The notes: generated by a model from the letters alone, not told the origin. A stretch of DNA of 41,116 nucleotides from an uncultured Bacteroidota bacterium (GCA_902796265.1 CADBOG010000083.1:1-41116), one strand, 5' to 3'; positions 1 through 7,576 are shown, counted from the stretch's first letter. A program made the numbers and translations.

Positions 1-1
1 G

Positions 2-778
2 GCAAATTTAGATATAGTAAAACCTGAGAACTTGGTTTACCAGAAATCGAAAGTTCTGACTGATGCCGTCATGCACTACTGCCCGGGTTGCGGTCACGGT
101 ACGGCTCACCGCATCATTGCTGAGGTCATCGAGGAACTCGGCATTCAAGACAAGACCATCGGTGTCTCTCCTGTGGGATGCTCTGTGATGGCTTACAACT
201 ATTTTGACGTTGACTTCCAGGAGGCTGCCCACGGCCGCGCTCCCGCTGTCGCTACCGCTATCAAGCGCCTCAACCCCGACTGCTACGTCTTCACCTATCA
301 GGGCGACGGCGACTTGGCTGCTATCGGTACCGCTGAGACTATCCACGCTTGCAACCGTGGCGAGAACATCACCATGGTGTTCGTCAACAACGCTATCTAT
401 GGTATGACTGGTGGCCAGATGGCTCCTACCACACTGCTCGGCATGAAGACCGCTACCACTCCTTATGGCCGCGATCAGAAGCTTAACGGCTGGCCTTTTC
501 AGGTCACCGAACTGCTTGCCCAGCTCCCTGGCACTTATTATGTTACCCGTCAGAGTGTCCACACCCCCGCCAATGTCCGCAAGGCTAAAGCTGCCCTCAA
601 GAAAGCTTTCGAGAACCAGAAGCTCCAGAAGGGTGTTAGCTTCGTCGAAATCGTTTCCAGCTGCAACAGTGGTTGGAAGATGACCCCGGTACAAGCCAAC
701 AAGTGGATGGAAGAGAACATGTTCCCGCAGTATCCTCTCGGCGACATCAAGGTCGACGGCGAAATAGTTAAAAAATAA
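2..778 (+). CDS. korB: 2-oxoacid:ferredoxin oxidoreductase, beta subunit (5' end cut by window)
   Basis: Thiamine-diphosphate-binding beta subunit of a 2-oxoacid (probably 2-oxoglutarate):ferredoxin oxidoreductase, which oxidatively decarboxylates the 2-oxoacid to acyl-CoA and reduces ferredoxin in the cytoplasm. Seen: CPGCGHG near the N-terminus, a GDGD motif followed by NNAIYGMTGGQ (the TPP/Mg2+ site), and C-terminal CNSGW. The frame is open to base 2 without a stop; a TTG at 32 could be read as a start, but the upstream residues IVKPEN just before LVYQK match the family N-terminus as I remember it, so the true start lies at or beyond the window edge. korC follows after 20 bases, and the alpha subunit gene is expected just upstream. 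2-Oxoglutarate specificity is inferred from the usual Bacteroidota assignment, not from a residue. Confidence 0.92.
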   Translation, partial: ANLDIVKPENLVYQKSKVLTDAVMHYCPGCGHGTAHRIIAEVIEELGIQDKTIGVSPVGCSVMAYNYFDVDFQEAAHGRAPAVATAIKRLNPDCYVFTYQGDGDLAAIGTAETIHACNRGENITMVFVNNAIYGMTGGQMAPTTLLGMKTATTPYGRDQKLNGWPFQVTELLAQLPGTYYVTRQSVHTPANVRKAKAALKKAFENQKLQKGVSFVEIVSSCNSGWKMTPVQANKWMEENMFPQYPLGDIKVDGEIVKK

Positions 779-798
779 ACATTAAAATCTTTAGAAAA

Positions 799-1350
799 AT
801 GACAGAAGAAATAATCATCGCCGGTTTTGGTGGACAGGGAGTTCTCTCAATGGGTAAAATCCTTGCCTACTCTGGCGTCATGGAAGATAAAGAAGTGCTC
901 TGGATGCCTTCTTATGGACCCGAGCAGCGTGGTGGTACGGCCAACGTCACCGTCATCGTCAGCGACGAGCGTATCTCCTCGCCCATCATCAGCAAATTCG
1001 ATACCGCTATCGTCCTCAACCAGCAGTCGCTCGATAAATTTGAGAAGAGCGTAAAGCCTGGCGGATTGCTGATTTATGACCCCAATGGTATCACTCACGA
1101 GCCTACCCGCCGCGACATCAACATCTACAAGATTCCCGCTACCGAGAAGGCTACTGAGCGTGGTATCGCCAAGGTGTTCAACATGATTGTCCTCGGTGGT
1201 TTCCTCAAGCTGAAACCTATCGTTGGCAGCGAGTTCATCCACAAGGGTCTGGAGAAATCTCTCCCCGCTCGTCACCATGCCCTCATTCCTCAGAATGAGG
1301 AGGCTATCGAGCTCGGCAAGACTCTTATCGAGCCCGTCTTCACCCTTTAA
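799..1350 (+). CDS. korC: 2-oxoacid:ferredoxin oxidoreductase, gamma subunit
   Basis: Gamma subunit of the same ferredoxin-dependent 2-oxoacid oxidoreductase as the upstream gene. Seen: the N-terminal nucleotide-fold glycine motif GFGGQGV, then SYGPEQRGGTANV, both typical of the POR/KOR gamma domain. Length 183 aa fits a stand-alone gamma subunit. The ATG at 799 lies 20 bases after korB, so the two are surely one transcript. A strong hairpin with a T-run begins 17 bases after the stop and closes the operon. Confidence 0.92.
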   Translation: MTEEIIIAGFGGQGVLSMGKILAYSGVMEDKEVLWMPSYGPEQRGGTANVTVIVSDERISSPIISKFDTAIVLNQQSLDKFEKSVKPGGLLIYDPNGITHEPTRRDINIYKIPATEKATERGIAKVFNMIVLGGFLKLKPIVGSEFIHKGLEKSLPARHHALIPQNEEAIELGKTLIEPVFTL

Positions 1351-1366
1351 TAGAAGATGCTTTAAT

Positions 1367-1404
1367 AAAAGGCTACCCGCTTCGCGGGCAGCCTTTTGTT
1401 GTTT
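1367..1404 (+). terminator. Rho-independent terminator of kor operon
   Basis: A 14-bp stem with one mismatch (left arm 1367-1380, loop ttc, right arm 1384-1397) is followed by TTGTTGTTTT. It directly follows the korC stop. The A-run on the left arm also gives a T-run on the minus strand, but the nearest upstream minus-strand gene already has its own terminator at 1987-2021. Confidence 0.88.
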
Positions 1405-1462
1405 TAGGCAATCTGCCAAGGGGAATTTTATTGCAACGATACAAATAATAGAAACCACTAAA

Positions 1463-1936
1463 TTGAAACAAACTACTTTATGCTATCTTGAACACGATGG
1501 CCATTATTTGATGTTGCACCGTGTTAAGAAAGAAAATGATGCCTCCCATGACAAATGGATCGGGGTGGGAGGGAAGTGTGAGGCTGACGAGAGCCCCGAT
1601 GAGTGCATGTTGCGTGAAGTCAAGGAGGAAACGGGCCTCACTATAACGTCATGGCGTTATCGTGGAATTGTTACCTTTATTTCGGATATATGGCCATGCG
1701 AGTATATGCACCTCTTTACCGCTGACCGATGGAGGGGTGATGAAACTGACTGCGATGAAGGTGACCTCGAGTGGGTCGATAAAAACCGTCTATTTGACCT
1801 TAACCTTTGGCCAGGTGACCGTATCTTCCTCCGTCTTCTGATGGATTCAGAGCAGCCTTTCTTTTCTCTCAAGCTTGTGTACAAAGGAGATGACCTCGTG
1901 GCTGCAAAACTTGACGGCAAGCCACTTGTAATCTGA
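1463..1936 (+). CDS. NUDIX hydrolase, MutT/8-oxo-dGTP diphosphatase-like
   Basis: Probable nucleotide-pool sanitising enzyme hydrolysing oxidised purine dNTPs such as 8-oxo-dGTP. Seen: a complete Nudix box at residues 37-59 of the 157-aa product (G-x5-E-x7-REV-x-EE-x-GL). The surrounding KWIGVGGK, IVTFISD and NLWPGDRIF segments are typical of the MTH1-like 8-oxo-dGTPase group. The reading frame is open far upstream through korC and the kor terminator; I chose the TTG at 1463 because homologues begin with a residue or two before KQTTLCY, and because an upstream start would lie inside the terminator. There is no ATG before the conserved region. Its own promoter is not evident in the short gap. 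Substrate is inferred from family. Confidence 0.85.
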   Translation: MKQTTLCYLEHDGHYLMLHRVKKENDASHDKWIGVGGKCEADESPDECMLREVKEETGLTITSWRYRGIVTFISDIWPCEYMHLFTADRWRGDETDCDEGDLEWVDKNRLFDLNLWPGDRIFLRLLMDSEQPFFSLKLVYKGDDLVAAKLDGKPLVI

Positions 1937-1943
1937 CAAAATC

Positions 1944-1991
1944 CTAACGACTGATATGGGCTAAACGCTAATGACCTATATGGGATAAAAA
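1944..1991 (+). repeat. Imperfect tandem repeat, 2 x 24 bp
   Basis: Two adjacent 24-base units (1944-1967 and 1968-1991) match at 18 of 24 positions, sharing CTAA-GAC and ATATGGG. They fill the gap between the NUDIX stop and the following terminator. No coding potential. Confidence 0.6.
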
Positions 1992-2021
1992 AAGCGTCCG
2001 ATTCTTCGGACGCTTTTTTTT
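1987..2021. terminator. Bidirectional terminator between NUDIX gene and 44-aa gene
   Basis: A perfect GC-rich stem (1994-2001 with 2006-2013, loop ttct) is flanked by seven A on the left and eight T on the right, extending the pairing. It therefore has a T-run on both strands. It lies after the NUDIX gene (plus) and 18 bases after the stop of the small minus-strand gene. Confidence 0.93.
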
Positions 2022-2039
2022 AAGAAGAAGGTTATCTGA

Positions 2040-2174
2040 TTATTCAGCGTTGATGATGGCTTTGTGGACAGCATTCCAACCAGCTGCACTCAGACCCCAG
2101 TTGTTTGTGGAGTTCTTGTTGCCCTGAACTCTAACTTTTCTTCTTTTTACCTTTTTGTTTGCGTTGATACCCAT
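2040..2174 (-). CDS. 44-aa basic protein of unknown function
   Basis: Small gene starting at the ATG at 2174 (MGINANKKVKRRKVRVQG...) and ending in ...AVHKAIINAE. I do not recognise the family. The first 20 residues are strongly basic (K/R at 7, 8, 10-13, 15, 20); the second half is neutral, with two tryptophans (W26, W33) and a short likely amphipathic stretch. There is no signal peptide or membrane segment. Reality is supported by context: a good TTTG-N20-TAATTTTG promoter sits upstream at 2254-2285, a strong terminator follows 18 bases after the stop, and codon use is like the neighbours. The basic start suggests nucleic-acid or ribosome binding, but that is inference only. It is downstream of the DUF4301 gene on the same strand but independently transcribable. 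Confidence 0.8.
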   Translation of the reverse strand: MGINANKKVKRRKVRVQGNKNSTNNWGLSAAGWNAVHKAIINAE

Positions 2175-2253
2175 GATACAATTATGTTAATTTTGTTTTT
2201 AATTCTTTGATTTGTAGATTTATATACAGATTTCCCTTGTTGAAAAGGTTTTG

Positions 2254-2285
2254 CAAAATTAAATCAAATATTTCAATTGGACAAA
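2254..2285 (-). promoter_or_regulatory. Bacteroidota-type promoter of the 44-aa gene
   Basis: On the minus strand the -33 box TTTG (2282-2285) is separated by 20 bases from the -7 box TAATTTTG (2254-2261), an excellent match to the TTTG/TAnnTTTG consensus. The leader to the ATG at 2174 would be about 70-75 bases. Confidence 0.8.
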
Positions 2286-2319
2286 TATTTTTTGCATTTT
2301 TGAAATATTTAATCTTTTT

Positions 2320-3858
2320 TTATGCTTCAAGGTGCTCTTTACGCAGCAGGTCATTAACGGTCTTCACGGGGTTGAATGTTGCCAATGGTACCTCGACGAA
2401 GAGTGTAATCCACTCCGACATGGCACCATTCCAAAGGCCTGGCAGCTCCTGTGACTTCACAGTCAGTGCTCCTTTGGTCTTCTTGCTGATGAATCCCGTT
2501 GCGGGGTCGATGTAACGCTTCAGATCGTAGCGGTTGCCACGATAGTCCTTTGTGCCACAAACGAGATCGACAGGATTGAAGTGGGTTGCAGAACTTAGAA
2601 TTGCTTCTTGCGACTCTTCTTTGCGGTTGATTTGTGCTGTCTCGACAATCTGTAGGCTGTCAGCTCGTTCTGAACTCTTGGCGAAGAAGGGGCCACCTCC
2701 GGGTTCTCCTTGGTTCTTGACCATACCACAGATGCGGATGGGACGGTAGAGGGCTTTGCGAAGTGCCTCGGCACGTTGCTTCAAGCTTTCGTGGTGTTTG
2801 ACGGTAAAGTGTAGCTTTTCGGTGATGAATTTCTCGATTTCAGCCAGTTTTTTCTCCGTGGGATTGCCTTTCAGCTCCTCGATATATTCGAACATCCTGG
2901 CCTGTAATTCGAGCATCATGCCGGCAAGGGCTTTCTTGTACACTATCGTGGTATGTTTCATCCAGTCGGGAACCACGTTGTCAATATTCTTAATGAAGAT
3001 GACGTCGGACTTGCATTCGTGTAGATTCTCGATAAGGGCTCCATGTCCACCGGGGCGGAAGGTGAGATTTCCATTCTCGTCGCGTACAGGTTCGTTGTAT
3101 TCGTCAACGGCTATGGTGTCTGTATAATGCTTTTGTTCCGAGAATGTTATGTTGAGCTTGATGTTGTATTTCGACTCGTAGAGGCTCTTTACTTCAGCTA
3201 CTTTTTTGCGGAACAGTGGACGGTGTTCGGGTGATACTGTGAAATGGATGTTGACAGTACCATCGTTATTGCGTGCATATTCGGCACCTTCCACAATATG
3301 TTCTTCGAGGGGTGTGCGTGGGGTGTCGCCGTAACGATGGAATTTCAGAAGTGCTTTAGGGAGTGAGCCGTAACCCATGTATTGCTCTTTGAGCAAGTAG
3401 TTTATAACTGTGGTGAAGTCGCCACGATCCATGTAGTCGCCAAAGTCGAGATGCGATTTTTCCATGCATTCCTTAAGTTCCTCGAAGAAGGCAAAGCTCC
3501 TGATATGCTGAAGAAACTCTTTGACCGTCGGGAACTCTTTCTCGAAGTTGTGAGCTACGCCGAAATAGGTGGAAGAGAAAGCATAAAGATCTTTGAACAT
3601 GCGTGTTGCGGCACCGGATGCCGGCACGAATTTCATGATTCGCTTGCTCTTGGAGAGTTTCTTGTACACGTTTGTGTAGTGTGTTATCTCCTTGTCGCTC
3701 AAACGTATGATGCCACCGTTCTCTACTGTGGCGGCTTCACGTAGTTTGGTTTTGGGGAACCCTTTGCGGAAGTTTTCGATTTGTTGTTCTACGGCTTCTT
3801 CTGTAAGTCCCATACTTGCAATCTGTTGCAAGTCTTTTTTGCTAAATCCTTTCTGCAT
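2320..3858 (-). CDS. DUF4301 family protein
   Basis: A 512-aa cytoplasmic protein that I recognise as the Bacteroidota DUF4301 family; biochemical function is not established. Seen: N-terminal MQKGFSKKDLQQIASMGLTEE and the segment KFVPASGAATRMFKDLY (about residues 76-92). The latter, with PGGHGALIENL near residues 270-280, resembles the glycine-rich and substrate loops of nucleotidyltransferases, which is the usual speculation for this family. No signal peptide or membrane helix. A lipoprotein gene ends 8 bases upstream, so the two are likely co-transcribed from a promoter near 4328. The 145 bases downstream hold the promoter of the 44-aa gene. Confidence 0.88.
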   Translation of the reverse strand: MQKGFSKKDLQQIASMGLTEEAVEQQIENFRKGFPKTKLREAATVENGGIIRLSDKEITHYTNVYKKLSKSKRIMKFVPASGAATRMFKDLYAFSSTYFGVAHNFEKEFPTVKEFLQHIRSFAFFEELKECMEKSHLDFGDYMDRGDFTTVINYLLKEQYMGYGSLPKALLKFHRYGDTPRTPLEEHIVEGAEYARNNDGTVNIHFTVSPEHRPLFRKKVAEVKSLYESKYNIKLNITFSEQKHYTDTIAVDEYNEPVRDENGNLTFRPGGHGALIENLHECKSDVIFIKNIDNVVPDWMKHTTIVYKKALAGMMLELQARMFEYIEELKGNPTEKKLAEIEKFITEKLHFTVKHHESLKQRAEALRKALYRPIRICGMVKNQGEPGGGPFFAKSSERADSLQIVETAQINRKEESQEAILSSATHFNPVDLVCGTKDYRGNRYDLKRYIDPATGFISKKTKGALTVKSQELPGLWNGAMSEWITLFVEVPLATFNPVKTVNDLLRKEHLEA

Positions 3859-3866
3859 TGCTGTGC

Positions 3867-4274
3867 TTAACGAAGATCTTGATTGATGGTTTTTTCAATG
3901 ACAATGGTGGCTTCTACCGTCTCGCCTTCTTTCAGACGTACGGTATTGCTGCCGTCGCGATGGCAAAAGTAAAGGTCTGGCGTGAAGATCTCGTCATAGC
4001 CAGTCTCGTAAACGGCTTCCACATTGAGGATTGCCGGAGCCTTGAATTGGGTCTCGAAGACACCAGAAGCATTTGTCATTCCTTGTGAGACTCCGAAGCT
4101 CGTGTCGATGTCCAAAAATCTCACAAAAACTCCCGATAAAGGCATACTTGTCACCTCGTCAACCACAGAAATCTTCACACGGCAAGTTGTGTCCTTGTCA
4201 CAGCTGTTGAAAAAACAAATTGATAATCCGCCCATTAAAATAAGGCATGCGAGAACAAAAATTTTTTTCTTCAT
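3867..4274 (-). CDS. Lipoprotein with carboxypeptidase-regulatory-like fold
   Basis: A 135-aa predicted lipoprotein. Seen: a lysine-rich start, a hydrophobic core and a lipobox ending FFNSC with Cys at about residue 25, followed by DKD, typical of Bacteroidota lipoproteins destined for the outer membrane. The rest contains a pattern (DEVTSMPLSGVFVRFLD ... GMTNASGVFET) like a small beta-sandwich of the carboxypeptidase-regulatory/Big type. Function unknown. First gene of a likely two-gene unit with the DUF4301 gene. Its promoter overlaps that of the divergent cyclophilin gene. Confidence 0.78.
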   Translation of the reverse strand: MKKKIFVLACLILMGGLSICFFNSCDKDTTCRVKISVVDEVTSMPLSGVFVRFLDIDTSFGVSQGMTNASGVFETQFKAPAILNVEAVYETGYDEIFTPDLYFCHRDGSNTVRLKEGETVEATIVIEKTINQDLR

Positions 4275-4286
4275 AAATTTCGATTA

Positions 4287-4335
4287 TTTGTGTTCTGTTA
4301 TGATTTTTTTCACTATTTTTGCAAATGCAAAATTA
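4287..4335. promoter_or_regulatory. Overlapping divergent promoters (lipoprotein / cyclophilin)
   Basis: Plus strand: TTTG at 4287-4290, 23-base spacer, TATTTTTG at 4314-4321, reading into the cyclophilin gene. Minus strand: TAATTTTG at 4328-4335 (a -7 box with no clear -33), reading into the lipoprotein gene. The two -7 boxes are only 6 bases apart, so polymerase binding on one would probably interfere with the other. Confidence 0.6.
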
Positions 4336-4350
4336 ATAATTTTATACGTT

Positions 4351-5037
4351 ATGAAAGTAAAAAAAATCACTTTTCTGATGCTTTTTTTTGCAACACTTGC
4401 ATCATGTACAGCTCAAACCCCTAAAACACAATCTAATATGCCTGAAAAAAAATATCGTGTTCTTATAGAGACAAGCCTTGGAAATATGACCGTAGAGCTC
4501 TATAATGAGACTCCAAAACACCGAGATAATTTCATAAAGTTGGTAAAAGAGGGCTTTTATGATGGACTTATTTTCCATCGCGTCATCAACAATTTTATGA
4601 TTCAGGGTGGTGACCCCAACTCCAAAAATGCTGCCCCTGGAACTATGCTTGGCAACGGTACGCTCGGTTATACTGTCCCAGCCGAATTTGTTCAGGGTTT
4701 AATACATAAGAAAGGTGCTCTCGCGGCTGCTCGTCAGGGTGATCAGGTGAACCCCACCAAGGCTTCCTCTTCATGCCAGTTCTACATCGTTCAGGGTAAT
4801 GTATGGACAGCTGAGAACCTCCAGCGTATGGCTATGCAGATGGGTCGCACCTTCGACAAACAACAGATTGACACCTATACTACTGTCGGCGGAACTCCCC
4901 ATCTCGATTATGACTACACCGTTTTTGGTCAGGTTGTCGACGGTCTCGATGTAATAGATAAGATTGCCGCTGTGCGTTGTGGCCGTGGCGACCGCCCCAT
5001 CGAGGATATAACTATGAAGATGACTGTCCTCGAATAA
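4351..5037 (+). CDS. Cyclophilin-type peptidyl-prolyl cis-trans isomerase, lipoprotein
   Basis: A 228-aa PPIase that catalyses proline isomerisation during folding of exported proteins. Seen: signal sequence with lipobox TLASC (Cys about residue 18), then a cyclophilin domain with the conserved FHRVINNFMIQGGDP segment, SSSCQFYIV and FGQVVDGLDVIDKI. The frame is open well upstream, but the ATG at 4351 is the right start because it begins the signal peptide (MKVKKITFLML) and lies 30 bases after a good -7 promoter box. As a lipoprotein it probably works on the periplasmic side of an envelope membrane. An 11-bp repeat tract follows the stop. Confidence 0.92.
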   Translation: MKVKKITFLMLFFATLASCTAQTPKTQSNMPEKKYRVLIETSLGNMTVELYNETPKHRDNFIKLVKEGFYDGLIFHRVINNFMIQGGDPNSKNAAPGTMLGNGTLGYTVPAEFVQGLIHKKGALAAARQGDQVNPTKASSSCQFYIVQGNVWTAENLQRMAMQMGRTFDKQQIDTYTTVGGTPHLDYDYTVFGQVVDGLDVIDKIAAVRCGRGDRPIEDITMKMTVLE

Positions 5038-5040
5038 AAG

Positions 5041-5084
5041 TTAGACTTAAGTTAGACTTAGGTTAGAGTTAGGTTAGACTTGCA
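5041..5084 (+). repeat. Tandem repeat, 4 x 11 bp
   Basis: Four consecutive degenerate 11-base units beginning at 5041, 5052, 5063 and 5074, with core TTAGACTTAGG (variants TTAGACTTAAG and TTAGAGTTAGG; the last unit diverges at its end). It starts three bases after the cyclophilin stop, in the spacer before pheS. Confidence 0.8.
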
Positions 5085-5143
5085 CAAGACCTTCGCAAAA
5101 AACACAATACAGATTATTTTAACTTTTAACTACTAAAATATCC

Positions 5144-6187
5144 ATGTTGTTAAAACAAATTGATGACTTTATCCGTGACATCCAGCTGGCCTCTATTGAA
5201 AAGTCCGAGGACCGTGCTGCTCGCATAGAACAGTTTAGAATCAAATATTTAGGTAAGAAAGGTGTCATCAATGACCTTTTCGAACAGTTTAAGTCGGTTC
5301 CTAATGACCAGAAAAAAGAAGTAGGTCAGGCACTTAACCGTCTCAAGAATGCTGCTCAAGCCAAGATAGAAGAGTTCAGGCAAACGATAGAAAATAGCGA
5401 ACAACAATCTGGTACCATGGATCTTACCATGCCTACAGATTATTCTGCTGTAGGTAGTCGTCATGTTCTCTCTGTGGTCATGAACGAGATTATAGATATT
5501 TTCTCCCGAATAGGATTTACTGTGGCTGAATCTGTCGAGATTGAGGATGACTGGCACCTCTTCTCGGCACTCAACTTCCCTCATGACCATCCTGCACGTG
5601 ATATGCAAGACACTTTCTTTGTCGAGAAAGAGGAAGGCAGACAGGAGGTGGCTCTTAGAACTCATACTTCTTCCGTCCAAGTTCGTGTGATGGAAAACAA
5701 CAAGCCTCCTATCCGTATCATTGCTCCTGGTCGCGTGTTCCGCAATGAGGCTATCTCTGCTCGTGCCCATTGCATCTTCCATCAGGTCGAGGCTCTCTAT
5801 GTTGACAAGAAAGTATCTTTTGCTGACCTCAAGCAGACGTTGCTCTATTTTGCTAAAGAGATGTTCGGTGAGAATACCCAGATTCGCCTTCGTCCTTCCT
5901 ATTTCCCGTTTACGGAACCTTCTGCCGAGATGGATATCTCTTGCAATATCTGTGGTGGCAAGGGCTGCAATATATGTAAAGGTACTGGCTGGCTGGAAAT
6001 CCTCGGTTGTGGTATGGTTGATCCTAATGTTCTCAAAGCATGTAATATAGACCCCAATGAGTATAGCGGTTTTGCTCTTGGAATGGGTGTAGAGCGTATG
6101 GCTATGTTAAAGTATCAAATTCGTGACCTCCGTCTCTATTTCGAGAACGACCTTCGTTTCCTCCGTCAATTTGACGGCCTTGTTTAA
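5144..6187 (+). CDS. pheS: Phenylalanyl-tRNA synthetase alpha subunit
   Basis: Catalytic alpha subunit of the (alpha-beta)2 enzyme that charges tRNA-Phe. Seen in the 347 aa: an N-terminal tRNA-binding coiled coil (about 1-90) with FRIKYLGKKG, class II motif 2 around PGRVFRNEAISARAHCIFHQ, a cysteine cluster (CNICGGKGCNIC) that is usual in this group's PheS, and motif 3 GFALGMGVERMAMLKY. Length is typical. The ATG at 5144 is the natural start. The gene for the beta subunit (pheT) is not adjacent, which is common in this phylum. Confidence 0.97.
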   Translation: MLLKQIDDFIRDIQLASIEKSEDRAARIEQFRIKYLGKKGVINDLFEQFKSVPNDQKKEVGQALNRLKNAAQAKIEEFRQTIENSEQQSGTMDLTMPTDYSAVGSRHVLSVVMNEIIDIFSRIGFTVAESVEIEDDWHLFSALNFPHDHPARDMQDTFFVEKEEGRQEVALRTHTSSVQVRVMENNKPPIRIIAPGRVFRNEAISARAHCIFHQVEALYVDKKVSFADLKQTLLYFAKEMFGENTQIRLRPSYFPFTEPSAEMDISCNICGGKGCNICKGTGWLEILGCGMVDPNVLKACNIDPNEYSGFALGMGVERMAMLKYQIRDLRLYFENDLRFLRQFDGLV

Positions 6188-6206
6188 TCTAAATTAACAA
6201 GTTAAA

Positions 6207-6239
6207 GGTTAATGTGGTATTAACCAGCATGTATACATG
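6207..6239. repeat. Two adjacent palindromes in the pheS-folB gap
   Basis: GGTTAAT (6207-6213) pairs with ATTAACC (6219-6225) around a 5-base loop. Two bases later CATGTATACATG (6228-6239) is a perfect 12-bp palindrome. Both sit in the 79-base gap before folB. They may be an operator or chance; there is no T-run to make a terminator. Confidence 0.45.
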
Positions 6240-6266
6240 AGATAATCATCATATCTTCTTCATACC

Positions 6267-6626
6267 ATGTCATTTATTGATATCGAGAATATGGAGTTCT
6301 ATGCCTTTCACGGTTGTTTTGCCGAGGAGGCGGCTATTGGAACAAATTTTTCTGTCGACCTGCGTGCCGAACTGGACACTTCGCTTGCCCAAAAGACTGA
6401 TAGCATTGATGATACTGTTAGTTATCTTGATATTTACCAGACGGTCAAAAGGCAGATGGAAATACCTTCTCATCTATTGGAGCATGTGGCAGAAAGAATA
6501 TCCACGTCAGTACTTGTCGAGTTCCCCACGATTCAAAAAATCTGGGTAAAGGTGACAAAGCTAAATCCTCCATTAGGTGGCAAAATGAAAGGTGTTAGTC
6601 TAACTATAGAAAAATCCCGCAAATGA
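6267..6626 (+). CDS. folB: Dihydroneopterin aldolase
   Basis: Folate-pathway enzyme that converts 7,8-dihydroneopterin to 6-hydroxymethyl-dihydropterin and glycolaldehyde. The 119 aa match the family length and start (FIDIENMEFYAFHGCFAEE), where YAFHGC is the substrate-pocket motif; later LLEHVAERI and the C-terminal VKVTKLNPPLGG carry the conserved Glu and the active-site Lys region. The stop codon (6624-6626) falls inside the loop of the terminator hairpin. Confidence 0.94.
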   Translation: MSFIDIENMEFYAFHGCFAEEAAIGTNFSVDLRAELDTSLAQKTDSIDDTVSYLDIYQTVKRQMEIPSHLLEHVAERISTSVLVEFPTIQKIWVKVTKLNPPLGGKMKGVSLTIEKSRK

Positions 6627-6641
6627 TGCGGGATTTTTTTT
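6611..6641. terminator. Bidirectional terminator between folB and radC
   Basis: AATCCCGC (6613-6620) pairs with GCGGGATT (6628-6635) around a 7-base loop, with a T-run on the right and A-run on the left. It overlaps the last codons of folB, and on the minus strand it lies 30 bases after the radC stop, so it can end both transcripts. Confidence 0.92.
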
Positions 6642-6671
6642 CTTTATATTTTTGATTCCATGATTTTTGCG

Positions 6672-7451
6672 CTATAATATTTCGCCATTGTCATAGAAAC
6701 TGAAGTAGTCGGGTTGGTTCTTCTCGTTTATGCCTACAATTATGTGGTCTTTCAGTTTTATTTTCAGTATGTTGCCAGCTTCTGCAATTGCCTTCGTAAG
6801 CTGCCGGTCTTTCGTACTTGGAGTCACTTTACCTGTGGGGTGATTGTGTGAAACAATAATACTGACAGCATTCCATTCTAAAGCTGTTGAGAATATGAGT
6901 CTTATGTCGACAGGTGTCTCGTTTATGCCACCTATGGAGATTCTTTTTTTGAAAAGTATCTTGTTCCGGGTATTCAAATAGATTGCCCAGAACTCTTCAT
7001 GCGGAAGGTCCAATAGCGAAGGACTTATGTATTTGAACACTTCTGAGCTATCGGTTCCATAGTATTCTTTTTTCTCGTTTTGTTCGGTTAACATTCTGTA
7101 ACCAAGCTCTAAAGCTGCTATTATCGATACTGCTTTTGCCTCTCCGATGCCTTTGTGGTTCTTGGTCAAATCGTTTATTCCCTGCTTGGATAGCAGCGAG
7201 AGGTCATCGTTATTGCTCTTAAGTATCTCTTTGGCAAGCTCTACCGAGCTTTGTCCAACAGAGCCACTCCCAATGAGGATGGCTATTAGTTCGGCTGTAC
7301 TCAGTTCTTTTTTACCCTTGGTTATCAGCTTTTCACGTGGCTGGTCTTCAGATGACCAGTCTTTGACGGTAAGGTTTTTCTTTTTTTCTGTTTCGAGGTC
7401 TACTTGCGACTCGTTAACAACGTTCTTTCTGTTTTTTTTGTGAGGTTCCAT
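6672..7451 (-). CDS. radC: RadC-family JAB/MPN domain protein
   Basis: A 259-aa member of the RadC family. Despite the name, a direct repair role is not established. Seen: an N-terminal helical region with EKLITKGKKELSTAELIAILIGSGS, a HhH-like IGEAKAVSIIAALELG, and the C-terminal JAMM metal-binding motif SHNHPTGKVTPSTKD (about residues 202-216). I start at the ATG at 7451 (MEPHKKN...) rather than 7493, because the 7493 start would lie upstream of the -7 promoter box at 7469-7476. The gene is divergent from secDF. Single-copy housekeeping location, not linked to a mobile element. Confidence 0.92.
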   Translation of the reverse strand: MEPHKKNRKNVVNESQVDLETEKKKNLTVKDWSSEDQPREKLITKGKKELSTAELIAILIGSGSVGQSSVELAKEILKSNNDDLSLLSKQGINDLTKNHKGIGEAKAVSIIAALELGYRMLTEQNEKKEYYGTDSSEVFKYISPSLLDLPHEEFWAIYLNTRNKILFKKRISIGGINETPVDIRLIFSTALEWNAVSIIVSHNHPTGKVTPSTKDRQLTKAIAEAGNILKIKLKDHIIVGINEKNQPDYFSFYDNGEIL

Positions 7452-7468
7452 GTTGTTATAATTTTTTG

Positions 7469-7502
7469 CAAAGATACTACTTTTTTTTAACATTACTACA
7501 AG
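7469..7502 (-). promoter_or_regulatory. Promoter of radC
   Basis: Minus-strand -7 box TATCTTTG (7469-7476) with TTG about 22 bases upstream (7499-7501). The predicted start of transcription is only about 10 bases before the ATG at 7451, which supports that shorter start. Confidence 0.65.
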
Positions 7503-7576
7503 TGTTGATTTATAGCGTCTTATTTTTAATTTATTGTTTATTTATTTAATAAATGATGATTTTTTTCTCAAATATG

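Noticed and set aside
1223-1462. NUDIX gene beginning inside korC at 1223
   Set aside because: The added residues come from korC in another frame plus the terminator; the conserved domain begins after 1463.
4024-4350. Cyclophilin start at 4024
   Set aside because: It would run antisense through the lipoprotein gene; the signal peptide begins at 4351.
7452-7493. Longer radC start at 7493 (14 extra residues)
   Set aside because: The extra codons overlap the -7 promoter box at 7469-7476, so they would lie upstream of the transcript.
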